Notes: generated from the letters alone by a model not told the origin. A stretch of 36,885 bases of DNA from Caldifarciminota bacterium (GCA_027038175.1 JALVYB010000059.1:1-36885); one strand, 5' to 3'; counted from the stretch's first letter, positions 8,315-16,714 are shown. A program made the numbers and translations.

Positions 8315-9568
8315 ATGGGTAAGACCATAGTTGAGAAGATCCTTTCAGAGCATACTAAGGATGAGGTAAAGCCAGGCAACGTAATATGGCTTGACATAGA
8401 CGTAAGAAGTGCCCGTGATTTCGGTGGTCCCAATGTGGTAAAACATTATAGAGAGCATTATGATTCAGAGCCAGTAGATAACCCCCAAAAAACATTTTTT
8501 ACCTTTGACCTTGTGGCTCCTGCAAAGACCATAAAATATGCCATTAACCAGTCTATATGCAGAAAGTTTGCAAAGGAGCAGGGAATAAAGGTTTACGACG
8601 TTGGCTCTGGCATAGGAACACATGTGCTTATGGAGGAAGGACACATTATACCGGGTAAGACCGCAGTTGGGACCGATAGTCATTACAACATAGTGGGAGC
8701 AATTGGTGCATTCGGGCAGGGAATGGGAGATGTGGACATAACGTTTGTATTTAAGACAGGCAGAACGTGGTTTGAAGTTCCAAAAACAGTAAAAATAAAA
8801 CTCAAAGGCACATTTGAGTACCCAACAACTGCAAAGGACCTTACCCTTTATATATTAAAGCATATAAAAACGGATTTTGCACTTGGCAGAGCCATTGAAT
8901 TTTATGGAGAGGCGGCAGAGAGTCTGCCACTTTATGGTAGAATTACTCTTCTTTCAATGGTAACTGAGATGGGCGGGATAATTGGTTATGTACCATTTAC
9001 GGAGAAGACTGTAGAGGAAGTCAAAGCCTTTACCGGAAGGAGTGATTTTTCTCCTACATACGCTGACCCTGATGCTGAATATGAGAAGGAAATAGAGATT
9101 GACGTCTCGGGTCTTGGAAGTCAGGTTGCAGCTCCTCCTCATCCACACAATGTATATGATGCCCAGGATTTAAAGGACGTTAAGGTTGATATGATTTACA
9201 TAGGTTCCTGTACCAATGGTAGAGAAGAAGACATTGAGAGCGCATGGAAAATACTTAAAGGCAAGAAGATTAAAGATGGAGTGGTCTTATCAATTACTCC
9301 TGCCACGAGGCGGGCTTACAAAAAACTTATGGATAAAGGCATTTTACAGGAGCTCTTTGAGATGGGTGCTATCATTACCAATCCATCCTGTGCAGGTTGT
9401 GCCCAGGGACATCCGGGTATGACTGGTGAAGGTGAGGTATCACTCAATACGTCTAACAGAAACTTCCCCGGGAAGCAGGGAAAAGGTGAAACCTATCTGG
9501 TAAGTCCTGAGGTGGCGGCTGCATCAGCAATAACAGGTAGAATAACGGACCCAAGGGAGGTGTTGTGA
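8315..9568 (+). CDS. Aconitase/isopropylmalate isomerase large subunit (LeuC/HacA-like)
   Basis: Catalytic iron-sulfur subunit of a heteromeric hydro-lyase, 417 residues, the short archaeal/thermophile size. [4Fe-4S] ligands are Cys299 (IGSCTNGREED), Cys359 and Cys362 (NPSCAGCAQGHPG). The block VGTDSHYNIVGAIGAFGQGMGD and the C-terminal SPEVAAASAITGRITDP are family typical. GGIIGYVPF replaces the GIIAPD-type block of standard LeuC. It is the only large subunit here, flanked by two different small subunits. With the adjacent isocitrate dehydrogenase it may act as aconitase, or swap partners. The start ATG lies one base after the dehydrogenase stop; its stop overlaps the next ATG (TGATG). Confidence 0.87.
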   Translation: MGKTIVEKILSEHTKDEVKPGNVIWLDIDVRSARDFGGPNVVKHYREHYDSEPVDNPQKTFFTFDLVAPAKTIKYAINQSICRKFAKEQGIKVYDVGSGIGTHVLMEEGHIIPGKTAVGTDSHYNIVGAIGAFGQGMGDVDITFVFKTGRTWFEVPKTVKIKLKGTFEYPTTAKDLTLYILKHIKTDFALGRAIEFYGEAAESLPLYGRITLLSMVTEMGGIIGYVPFTEKTVEEVKAFTGRSDFSPTYADPDAEYEKEIEIDVSGLGSQVAAPPHPHNVYDAQDLKDVKVDMIYIGSCTNGREEDIESAWKILKGKKIKDGVVLSITPATRRAYKKLMDKGILQELFEMGAIITNPSCAGCAQGHPGMTGEGEVSLNTSNRNFPGKQGKGETYLVSPEVAAASAITGRITDPREVL

Positions 9569-10095
9569 TGAAAATAAAAGGCAGGGTATTTATTCTTAAA
9601 GACAAAGATGGCAATCTTATAAAAGACATAGATACAGACCAGATTTATCACAATATGTACCTGCACATCACCGATATAAATGAGATGGGTAAATACTGTC
9701 TCGGCAATCTTGAAGGCTACGAAAATTATCCAGAACTCGCTGAGAAAAACGACATTATAATTGCAGGACACAACTTTGGTGCAGGTTCATCGAGACAGCA
9801 TGCAGTGGATTGTTTTCGCGCACTTGGCACAGGATGTATTATTGCGCCGTCGTTTGGGGCTATTTTTAAGAGAAATGCCATAAACTCCGCTTTCCCAATC
9901 CTCGAGTGTCCGCATATAGAAGAACTTATAAAAAGCGGAAAACTCTCTCATGGGGAAATGGTGGAACTCGATTTTGAGAGTGGAAAAGTTATAAAGGATA
10001 ATGGTGAGATTATAGAGTGTAAAAAACCGTCAAAGGTACAGATAGAGATTTTAAAAGCAGGGGGGCTATTTGAATACGGTAAAAAAACTGGATGA
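9568..10095 (+). CDS. Aconitase/isopropylmalate isomerase small subunit, copy 2
   Basis: Second swivel subunit, 175 residues, clearly homologous to but diverged from the copy at 6690. Seen: IDTDQIYHNMYLHITDIN, GHNFGAGSSRQHAVDCFRAL and FGAIFKRNAINSAFPIL. The specificity loop reads YLHI, different from copy 1 and from the published YLVY and YLRT signatures. It also carries a longer insert (NLEGYENYPELAEK) before the domain core. It follows the large subunit directly with a one-base stop/start overlap, so translational coupling makes it the more likely constitutive partner. RBS GGGAGGTG precedes; GTG 9565 is an alternative start. An aconitase role is inferred from the neighbouring isocitrate dehydrogenase. 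Confidence 0.85.
   Translation: MKIKGRVFILKDKDGNLIKDIDTDQIYHNMYLHITDINEMGKYCLGNLEGYENYPELAEKNDIIIAGHNFGAGSSRQHAVDCFRALGTGCIIAPSFGAIFKRNAINSAFPILECPHIEELIKSGKLSHGEMVELDFESGKVIKDNGEIIECKKPSKVQIEILKAGGLFEYGKKTG
10060..10072 (+). promoter_or_regulatory. Shine-Dalgarno supporting a TTG start at 10070
   Basis: A run of G (about 10060-10065, in the context AGCAGGGGGGC) lies four to five bases before TTG 10070. No ATG or GTG is available near the expected N-terminus, so this site decides the start of the M28 peptidase inside the end of the preceding gene. Confidence 0.5.
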
Positions 10096-11314
10096 ATTAA
10101 CGGGTCTTTCTCTTTCTTTTATTAAGGAATTAGAAGGGGAGAGGGTAGCGGGCACAGAGGGCGAGAAAAGAGCGAAGAAAGTAATAGAAAAGTACATTGA
10201 CTCTATGGGACTCTCGTTTGAGGAAGAGACGTTTGAGTTATATGTATCTAAAAACTTACGCGGTCACATAATTGCCGGTGGAAAAAGGATTGAGGCAAGA
10301 CCTTATGGCCTAACTGTTCCCTATGAAGTGAAAGGCAGGCTTGTATATTTTGACCATCCAGAGGAAGCCCTTGCCCTAAGTCAAGACATCAAAGAAAAAA
10401 TATGTCTTTTTGCCGTCTCCCCTGACCATAGTTATGTGAAGAAGTTGAAAGATAGGGGGTGTAGAGGCTTTATAGTTGCCTCTCCACCTTCACATAAACT
10501 TTATTCCCGCCACTTAAGGCAGAAAGCGATAGAAGAAGATGCCATTTTACCGGGTGCGAGTGTGCTTTACGATGATGCGATAAAACTATTAAATATGGAA
10601 GGGGAAGAGGTTTCCATGAAAGGAGAAGGAAAGACAGAAAAGGTAGAGGCCACCAACATTATTGTAGAAGTTACAGGAGCAATTACAGACACAGAGACAG
10701 TTGTTGTTACGGGTCATTATGATACAGTACCCTTCTCCCCTGGATTTTCTGATAATGGAGGCGGTGTTGCTATAATGGTTTCACTTATTCGCCATTTTAA
10801 GGAAAACAGTCCTGATAGAACACTGAAGTTTGCCTTTTTTTCAGGAGAGGAGTGGGGACTCTGTGGTTCTATGTCGTATGTGAAAGCACATTCAGAGGAC
10901 CTGGAAAATATTATGGTGGGGCTTAATCTGGATGTAGCAGGATGTCCTGTTGGCAGGCTTGTAGGTCAGATTACAGGGAGTGAAAGTCTTCTTCACACAA
11001 CACAATCAATTGTAAAGAGTAGGGGGTTGTTTGTGGACTTTAAGAAAGGTATTTACTCAAGTGATAGTATACCGTTTGCAATGAAAAATGTACCTTTTGT
11101 TAACCTTGCGAGAATAGGGGGAAAAGCCAACCGGTATATTCATACTGAGGACGATAGAGGGTTTTATTACGCAAAGAAGGGTTTTGAAAAACACATAAAA
11201 GCTTCAATCTCAATACTATCGTTCTTTGCCAATGCAGAGACCATACCCTTTGAGAAAAAAATAGACGATGATGTTAAAAAGAAGTTAGATGAGTATATAC
11301 AAAAGAGGCTATAG
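10070..11314 (+). CDS. M28-family zinc metallopeptidase with PA-like insert
   Basis: Predicted di-zinc aminopeptidase of 414 residues. Ligand motifs follow M28 order: His216 (TGHYDTV), Asp228 (FSDNGGG), Glu260/Glu261 (FSGEEWG), Asp288 (NLDVAG) and His358 (YIHTEDD). Residues ~90-190, before the catalytic core, look like the protease-associated domain found in many M28 enzymes. There is no signal peptide, so it is probably cytoplasmic. The start is TTG 10070, overlapping the previous gene by 26 bases. Its place behind aconitase-family genes gives no clear substrate clue; it may only share transcription. Peptidase versus amidohydrolase-like use of the fold cannot be decided by eye. Confidence 0.85.
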   Translation: MNTVKKLDELTGLSLSFIKELEGERVAGTEGEKRAKKVIEKYIDSMGLSFEEETFELYVSKNLRGHIIAGGKRIEARPYGLTVPYEVKGRLVYFDHPEEALALSQDIKEKICLFAVSPDHSYVKKLKDRGCRGFIVASPPSHKLYSRHLRQKAIEEDAILPGASVLYDDAIKLLNMEGEEVSMKGEGKTEKVEATNIIVEVTGAITDTETVVVTGHYDTVPFSPGFSDNGGGVAIMVSLIRHFKENSPDRTLKFAFFSGEEWGLCGSMSYVKAHSEDLENIMVGLNLDVAGCPVGRLVGQITGSESLLHTTQSIVKSRGLFVDFKKGIYSSDSIPFAMKNVPFVNLARIGGKANRYIHTEDDRGFYYAKKGFEKHIKASISILSFFANAETIPFEKKIDDDVKKKLDEYIQKRL

Positions 11315-11598
11315 TGGAAATCAAAGAATTTCAGGGGTTGATAAAGGACATATATTTTGAAAAGGACAATAGGAGAGGTATTGAAGGGACTTTCATGTGG
11401 TTATGCGAGGAAGTGGGTGAACTATCAAGGGCGATTAAGAAAAAGGATAGAGAAAATCTCAGAGAGGAATTTGCGGATGTTCTTGCATGGACGTTTTCGC
11501 TTGCCAATCTTCTTGATATAGACCTTGAAGATGCGGTGGGTAAGTATAAAAATGGGTGTCCCAAGTGTGGAAAGATACCGTGTGAGTGCAGAGAATGA
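11314..11598 (+). CDS. MazG-like nucleotide pyrophosphohydrolase with C-terminal Cys cluster
   Basis: Short all-alpha NTP-PPase of 94 residues. The Mg-binding pattern is present: Glu32, Glu33 and Glu36 in CEEVGELSRAI, then Glu52 and Asp55 in EEFADVLAWTF. The single-domain size matches small MazG-like house-cleaning enzymes that hydrolyse (d)NTPs to NMP and pyrophosphate. The last 14 residues contain CPKCGKIPCEC, four cysteines that could bind a metal ion. The GTG start overlaps the upstream TAG by one base, so it is translationally coupled to the M28 gene. The preferred nucleotide cannot be inferred. Confidence 0.85.
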   Translation: MEIKEFQGLIKDIYFEKDNRRGIEGTFMWLCEEVGELSRAIKKKDRENLREEFADVLAWTFSLANLLDIDLEDAVGKYKNGCPKCGKIPCECRE

Positions 11599-11763
11599 AC
11601 AGATCTCGTTACAGTTGGGTATTTGACTTCGAATTTAACAGGTATTCTTCACGCGTTATTGACTTTTTCCAGAAGAAAGTGTATAATTAGTTCGTAATAT
11701 GAAACATTTTTTTAAGATATTTTTTGCAAAAGATAAAAAGTATGAAATTACAGGAGGTTTTTT
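11599..11763 (+). other. 165-base intergenic region carrying the C25 peptidase promoter
   Basis: AT-rich spacer between the metabolic cluster and the secreted-peptidase unit. It holds the promoter at 11659-11687 and an RBS (AGGAGGT, about 11752-11758). No intrinsic terminator is visible after the MazG-like gene. A 25-codon frame (ATG 11699 to TAG 11776) is present but has no RBS. Confidence 0.55.
11659..11687 (+). promoter_or_regulatory. Strong sigma70-type promoter
   Basis: TTGACT at 11659-11664, a 17-base spacer, then a perfect TATAAT at 11682-11687. Transcription would begin near 11694, leaving a leader of about 70 bases before ATG 11764. This is the best promoter match in the window and would drive the C25 peptidase and propeptide genes independently. 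Confidence 0.75.
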
Positions 11764-14637
11764 ATGTATAATATAGTGCTGGCTGTTATCCTTGCATATG
11801 GAGGCGTAAGGGTAACAAACAAACCAATAAAAGGTGTGCCCATTGTGGGCGAGGCCAGGGTGGCGAAGATACAGAAAAATATTGGTAGCAAAAAGACGGA
11901 AGTTGTGTCACTTGAGGATTTTCTACTGAAACATAAAGGCGAGTTTGACTCAGGTAAATTACAAAAACTTGGAGATTTCAAGGCTACAGACACCTTGTAT
12001 TACTGGGATCCAAATGCAGACCTATTCTATTTTGATTGCCCAGATAGTTATGATGATTCTCTGTATTCTATAAGATTTACTCCGGTCAATTCGGGTACTC
12101 TTCAAGGTGCAGCATTCTACTTTTATCATCTTGTAGGGAGTGGTAATGTGAGAATCCATGTGTGGGATGACAACGGCGGGCAACCCGGGACGGAACTTGG
12201 TTATGTGGATGTCTCAACAAGCAATCTTATTACAGATGGAAGCGATTTAACATATATCGACCTGTCTTCTCTAAATATATCTGTTGGTTCAGGGGATTTC
12301 TACATAGGTTTTTCACGCCTTGCAGGTGTGGACACTCTTGCTCTCATAGGTGATACCATTAATGCCCCTGATGATAGGTCTTTTGATATGTATAATGGAA
12401 GCTGGGAACAGTCTACCTGGATAAATCCGGGATGGACATGGGCAATCAATGCTTATGTAAATACTGGGAGTAGTGGACCTTCATATAACCTTGCGCCGTA
12501 TACACCGAGTGGATGGTATTCGTCTCTCGTTATATCTGCAAATCCTGATGATACTACTGCAGCACCTCCAGGGAATTACAGCACAGCAGCAGGTGATTCC
12601 CAGTACGTGCACTGGGCTGTTGCTAATTTGGGACCCGACACCATTCCTTCAAGCGATACTGTTTATTACTATCTTTACAGGGAAGGGACTGCGATAGCAG
12701 GCTGGTATACGGCGGGTCTTGCTGCTAATACCTATGTATATGTTAAAAACTATAAAATTCACGAGAGTGCTGATGGCAGTTATACCTATCAAATAACAGC
12801 AGACCCAAATAACACAATACCCGAAACCGATGAGACAGATAACTCCCATTCTGAAACCTACACATGGGGTTCTGGCGGCGGAGGAGGTGGAAGTGGCTCT
12901 ATTGGAGCAGCAGATTTTGTTATCATCACATCTTCCACATTTGCCCCCTATTTCCAGCCTCTTGCTGACTGGAAAAACGAAAAAGGCATAAGAACGAGAA
13001 TAATAACCCTTGATACAATTTATGCAAATTATACAGGTTATGACAATGCGGAGAAGATAAGGAATTTTATAAAGGACATGAACACAACATATGGAACAAT
13101 GTATTTCCTCCTCGGTGGGCAGTGTGACTATGAGAACGGCGAAGAAATAGTCCCGAGGAGAAATGCGTTTGTTTTCCAGTCAGGTGCAGGATATTATACA
13201 GATGAAGATACAATAATCAGTGACCTTTACTTTGCAGACCTTGATGGCACATGGGATGGAGATGGTGACCATACATACGGTGAGACCAGCGATAATGTTG
13301 ATATGTATCCTGATGTGTATGTTGGCAGAGCCCCTGTAAAGACAACTTCGCAGGTGCAAAACTTTGTTAATAAGGTATTGGCTTATGAAAAATCTCCAAG
13401 CACCAGTGCATCCTATTTGAAAGATAGTTTCCATCCCCAGGGCAATCTGTGGGATACAAATCACGGCACTTCAATGCCTGATACGATGGTGCAGTTTGAC
13501 CCGGCAGACTGGACACATACATTTATGAGAGAGGATATAGAAGGAGTATCTGAAAGCAGTGTGAATAGCGAATTCAATAATGGCTATCATCTCGTACATT
13601 TTGTGGGGCACGGAAATGAATACGGTGTCTATTATAATAATGGTTCGTCTACCATGATGAATACCTCTGATGCCGACAATCTTTCCAATGGCTTTTCAAA
13701 ATTGAGTATAGTTACTTCAATAGCTTGTTTCTCAGGAGCAATGGATGAGGCAGGTTCATCTGCAGACTATGACTGTTTTGCAGAGCATCTTGTAAATGCT
13801 ACAAATGGTGGCGCTGTTGCTGATTTGTTTAATTCAAGATATGGTTGGGGATATTCTCAGCCAGAAGGTGCACTTGGTCCTTCAGGAGAGCAAAGTAAGT
13901 ACTTCTTCAGAGCGTTTCATCAGAATGGACTTTACATACTCGGACAGGCGTGGGCAAATATGCAGAGTTCAATGGTTCCTGATGCGCAGAATGACAATTA
14001 TTTCAGATGGTGTCTCTATGAAAGGAATCTCTTTGGTGACCCAACTCTTGAAATGTGGACAGATATACCTGTCCAGATTGTCATGAGCGTTAATGCAGAT
14101 AGTATATTACAGGGACAGGATACTACTATTACGGTTACGGTGAGTGATGCAAAGGCACCAGTTCAGGGTGCAGTAGTCACCCTGCTGCAAAAGTTTCAGG
14201 GAGACAGTTATTATATTTATATGGTTGATACAACGGATGCCTCTGGAATTGCCTCCTTTACTGTAAATGCAGCCGAAACGAATGACATTGTGATTACGGC
14301 TACAAAACATAATTATCTGTACGCACAGCATACAGTTACTGTTGTTCCCACAACTGGAATAGATGACCAGAACCATATAACATCCTCAAATATCTCACTT
14401 GTTTCAAATGTACTTCACAATTCTGTTGTCATAAGATATGCAGTACCATCCTCACAGGAAATATCTTTGAGAATGTACAACATAAACGGTAGACTTGTAA
14501 AATCATACACCGAAAGAGTAAGTGCTGGCACAGGAATGCTGAAACTCAGAGTTGACGATTTAAGAGAAGGCATTTACTTCCTGAGAGTAAAGAGCAGGGA
14601 TATAAATATGATTAATAAGGTTATTAAAACAAGGTAG
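11764..14637 (+). CDS. Gingipain-like C25 cysteine peptidase with CARDB-like domain and T9SS C-terminal sorting domain
   Basis: Large secreted protein, 957 residues. Order: short hydrophobic leader (1-14); a beta-rich domain (~65-235); a CARDB-like domain (~240-367) ending DETDNSHSETYTW; a Gly/Ser linker (369-380); the C25 catalytic domain (~385-770) with His616 in VHFVGHGNE and Cys655 in VTSIACFSGA as likely dyad; an Ig-like domain (~775-865); and a type A T9SS sorting domain in the last ~80 residues (LRMYNINGRLVKSY, LREGIYFLRV). Unlike gingipains it lacks the N-terminal C25 propeptide; a propeptide-like protein is encoded immediately downstream. Probably secreted through the T9SS and attached to the surface. 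The RBS AGGAGGT supports ATG 11764, although the leader lacks basic residues. Confidence 0.88.
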   Translation: MYNIVLAVILAYGGVRVTNKPIKGVPIVGEARVAKIQKNIGSKKTEVVSLEDFLLKHKGEFDSGKLQKLGDFKATDTLYYWDPNADLFYFDCPDSYDDSLYSIRFTPVNSGTLQGAAFYFYHLVGSGNVRIHVWDDNGGQPGTELGYVDVSTSNLITDGSDLTYIDLSSLNISVGSGDFYIGFSRLAGVDTLALIGDTINAPDDRSFDMYNGSWEQSTWINPGWTWAINAYVNTGSSGPSYNLAPYTPSGWYSSLVISANPDDTTAAPPGNYSTAAGDSQYVHWAVANLGPDTIPSSDTVYYYLYREGTAIAGWYTAGLAANTYVYVKNYKIHESADGSYTYQITADPNNTIPETDETDNSHSETYTWGSGGGGGGSGSIGAADFVIITSSTFAPYFQPLADWKNEKGIRTRIITLDTIYANYTGYDNAEKIRNFIKDMNTTYGTMYFLLGGQCDYENGEEIVPRRNAFVFQSGAGYYTDEDTIISDLYFADLDGTWDGDGDHTYGETSDNVDMYPDVYVGRAPVKTTSQVQNFVNKVLAYEKSPSTSASYLKDSFHPQGNLWDTNHGTSMPDTMVQFDPADWTHTFMREDIEGVSESSVNSEFNNGYHLVHFVGHGNEYGVYYNNGSSTMMNTSDADNLSNGFSKLSIVTSIACFSGAMDEAGSSADYDCFAEHLVNATNGGAVADLFNSRYGWGYSQPEGALGPSGEQSKYFFRAFHQNGLYILGQAWANMQSSMVPDAQNDNYFRWCLYERNLFGDPTLEMWTDIPVQIVMSVNADSILQGQDTTITVTVSDAKAPVQGAVVTLLQKFQGDSYYIYMVDTTDASGIASFTVNAAETNDIVITATKHNYLYAQHTVTVVPTTGIDDQNHITSSNISLVSNVLHNSVVIRYAVPSSQEISLRMYNINGRLVKSYTERVSAGTGMLKLRVDDLREGIYFLRVKSRDINMINKVIKTR

Positions 14638-14647
14638 GAGGTGAATG

Positions 14648-15286
14648 ATGTTTAAAAAGACAATGCTTGCGTTGTTGCTTTCCTTCACGATTCTCTCTGC
14701 TGGAGAGAGGATTATAAGTTTGAATTTCAGCCCGGACAAAGTGAAACTCAACAAAGAAAAGGGTTATGTCACTGTCTCTTATGAAGATTATGGTTACGTT
14801 AACCCCTTTGGTGCTCCAATGCTACCATCTCGCGGTGTTATTGTGCTTGTCCCTGCTACCGCTGCATATACCGGATACGAAGTTATGAACGTAAAAACAG
14901 TTTCTCTCGGAAAAGGATTTAATGTGATGCCCCAGCAAAAGCCTGTGCCCATTTCATTTAAAGTACCAGAAGAGTTTATAAAACCAGATGCAGAGGTATA
15001 TTCAAAGAATGCATTTTATCCCGATAATGTAGTAAAATTTACTCATCTTGGTACTATGAGTGGTTTTAGACTTGCATCCTTCATAGTTTATCCAGTGATA
15101 TATAATCCTGTCACAGGGGAGATAAAGGCTGTAACAAGTATTACCTTCAGGGTAAAATACGAAGAAGGTAAGCGTAATGTTAATCCAATTACTGTAAGGC
15201 AACTAAATACAGTAAGGGCTCAACTTCGTGCACTTGTTGTAAACCCTGAAGACATTGATGTATTCGCACCACCATTGAAAAACTAA
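14648..15286 (+). CDS. Free-standing C25 (gingipain-type) propeptide-like secreted protein
   Basis: 212 residues with a good signal peptide (MFKKTMLALLLSFTILSAG). The rest matches the C25 propeptide family: YGYVNPFGAPMLPSRGV near the start, NAFYPDNVVKF, GTMSGFRLASFIVYPVIYNP, and VTGEIKAVTSITFRVKYEE. In gingipains this domain is N-terminal to the protease and keeps it inactive or helps it fold. Here no catalytic domain follows: the frame stops after PPLKN and a terminator comes next. The gene starts 10 bases after the C25 peptidase stop, with the RBS TAGGAGGTG containing that stop. I infer a trans-acting propeptide (inhibitor or chaperone) for its neighbour. A remnant of a longer peptidase gene is the alternative. 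ATG 14645 is also possible. Confidence 0.8.
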   Translation: MFKKTMLALLLSFTILSAGERIISLNFSPDKVKLNKEKGYVTVSYEDYGYVNPFGAPMLPSRGVIVLVPATAAYTGYEVMNVKTVSLGKGFNVMPQQKPVPISFKVPEEFIKPDAEVYSKNAFYPDNVVKFTHLGTMSGFRLASFIVYPVIYNPVTGEIKAVTSITFRVKYEEGKRNVNPITVRQLNTVRAQLRALVVNPEDIDVFAPPLKN

Positions 15287-15295
15287 AAACCCATT

Positions 15296-15327
15296 AAGGG
15301 GGGCTGTGCCCCCCTTTTTCATTTTTT
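15296..15327 (+). terminator. Rho-independent terminator after the C25 unit
   Basis: A perfect 9-bp stem, AAGGGGGGC (15296-15304) with GCCCCCCTT (15308-15316), closed by a TGT loop and followed by a T-rich tract. It ends the C25 peptidase/propeptide transcript and isolates it from the DUF2905-like gene. Confidence 0.92.
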
Positions 15328-15359
15328 GAAGTTTCCCTTTTAAACTTTAAAATTTAAAT

Positions 15360-15575
15360 ATGTTCAAGGATTTTGGCATACTTTTAATCTTATTGGGTGT
15401 AGTTTTATTCATAATGGGTGTTTTTCTCTTATTGATAGGCCACACTGGATTCAGAATGCCTCTCGATATTGTAATCAGGGGCAAAAATTTTGCAGTGTAT
15501 ATTCCTATTGGAACAAGTATACTTCTTTCCATTCTTTTAACCGTCTTGCTTTCTATGCTATTCAGGTCTAAATGA
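15360..15575 (+). CDS. DUF2905-like small membrane protein
   Basis: 71 residues with two transmembrane helices (about 5-27 and 48-68) joined by a short loop, GHTGFRMPLDIVIRGKNFAV. The pattern of a PLDIVIRGKNF-type loop between two hydrophobic helices matches the DUF2905 family, whose function is unknown. The stop overlaps the LptF/G start by four bases (ATGA), so the two are translationally coupled; this might hint at an envelope role but does not show one. No clear RBS precedes ATG 15360. Confidence 0.75.
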   Translation: MFKDFGILLILLGVVLFIMGVFLLLIGHTGFRMPLDIVIRGKNFAVYIPIGTSILLSILLTVLLSMLFRSK

Positions 15576-16714
15576 AGAAAATCGACTGGTACCTTATAAA
15601 AGAACACATAAATCCGTTTTTAGGCGGACTATTCACTTTTACAATACTCCTTTTATTGAATAGAGTTTATCAGTTGATGGACCTTATAATTCGCAAAGGG
15701 GTGCCCATACTCGCTGTTTTTAAGATATTTCTCTATTCACTTCCCTTCATTCTGGCAATGACCGTATCTATGGCGTTACTCATTGCTTCACTTGTTTCGT
15801 ATGGAAAACTCGCACAGGATTTTGAAATAATGGCTTTTAAATCCCTTGGCATAAGCTTTCAAAGAACCTTGAGAGGCCCACTTTTGTTTTCATTCTTTGT
15901 GTTCCTGTTTATGTGCTGGTTCAACGATAGGGTTTTGCCGGAAGCAAATCACAGGGTGAAGAATTTGATTTTCAGTGTGTATGCCAAAAAGCCCGCTGTT
16001 AGAGTTGAAGAGGGAGTTTTTACTACCATCAACAATTATCTTGTTTATGTTGAAAAAAAGGATGAGAAAACCGGGACACTTAAAGGTGTGAAAATTGTGG
16101 AAACCTTGAAAAACAGGCAGAATGTTAGGACAATAGTTGCAAAGAGCGGGAACCTGAGTTCCATAGGTGATAGTGTAATTACATTTGTACTTAACAATGG
16201 GGTTATATACGAATCCCTTGGGGAGAGAAATGAAGATTTCAGGGAGATTCGCTTTAAAAAGCAGGTTCTTAAAATAAAGGTTGACACAGAACTCCGAGAA
16301 AAAGATAGAAAATACAGGACAGAAAGAGAAATGACAACGAAAATGCTTATTGCTGCTATGAAGGAGAAGGACAGGGAAATAAGAGAAACCGACCCAAGAG
16401 ATACTGTGCGCATCAGGATTCTTAAAAGGTTGAAAAACAGGTATCTTGTTGAGATACATAAGAAGTTTTCTTTGCCTTTTGCAGGAATAGTGTTTATTAT
16501 ACTCGGTGCCGCAATAGCAACATTGACGAAAAAGGGCGGATATGGAGCAGCCTTTGGTTTTTCGTTCCTCGTTTTCACAATATACTATATTTTTCTAATA
16601 GGTGGGGAGGAGCTCGCAAGAAGAGGGTATGTTCCACCATTTATTGCAATGTGGTTTCCTGATTTTCTTACAGGTATAGTTGGATATATTTTGGCAAGGA
16701 GGTGTGAAGGATGA
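15572..16714 (+). CDS. LptF/LptG-family permease (YjgP/YjgQ)
   Basis: Membrane subunit of the lipopolysaccharide (or other outer-membrane lipid) export ABC complex, 380 residues. Three N-terminal helices include ALLIASLVSYGKLAQDFEI and MAFKSLGISFQRTLRGP, the conserved coupling-region blocks. A periplasmic beta-jellyroll-like stretch (~125-225) and a charged region (~225-290) follow, then three C-terminal helices starting at FSLPFAGIVFIILGAAIA. Length and architecture match LptF/LptG. Only one such gene is visible here, while classical systems use two, so its partner may lie elsewhere. It overlaps both neighbours by four bases (ATGA). Confidence 0.88.
   Translation: MKKIDWYLIKEHINPFLGGLFTFTILLLLNRVYQLMDLIIRKGVPILAVFKIFLYSLPFILAMTVSMALLIASLVSYGKLAQDFEIMAFKSLGISFQRTLRGPLLFSFFVFLFMCWFNDRVLPEANHRVKNLIFSVYAKKPAVRVEEGVFTTINNYLVYVEKKDEKTGTLKGVKIVETLKNRQNVRTIVAKSGNLSSIGDSVITFVLNNGVIYESLGERNEDFREIRFKKQVLKIKVDTELREKDRKYRTEREMTTKMLIAAMKEKDREIRETDPRDTVRIRILKRLKNRYLVEIHKKFSLPFAGIVFIILGAAIATLTKKGGYGAAFGFSFLVFTIYYIFLIGGEELARRGYVPPFIAMWFPDFLTGIVGYILARRCEG

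Noticed and set aside
11699-11776. 25-codon frame starting MKHFFKIFF just after the promoter at 11659, as a leader peptide
   Set aside because: It has no ribosome site and no attenuator-like codons or hairpins, and it overlaps the real RBS and start of the C25 gene.
14648-15286. C25 propeptide gene as a broken remnant of a second peptidase
   Set aside because: It is not excluded, but it has an intact signal peptide, RBS and natural stop and is directly followed by a strong terminator, with no peptidase-like sequence after it, so an intact short gene is the better reading.
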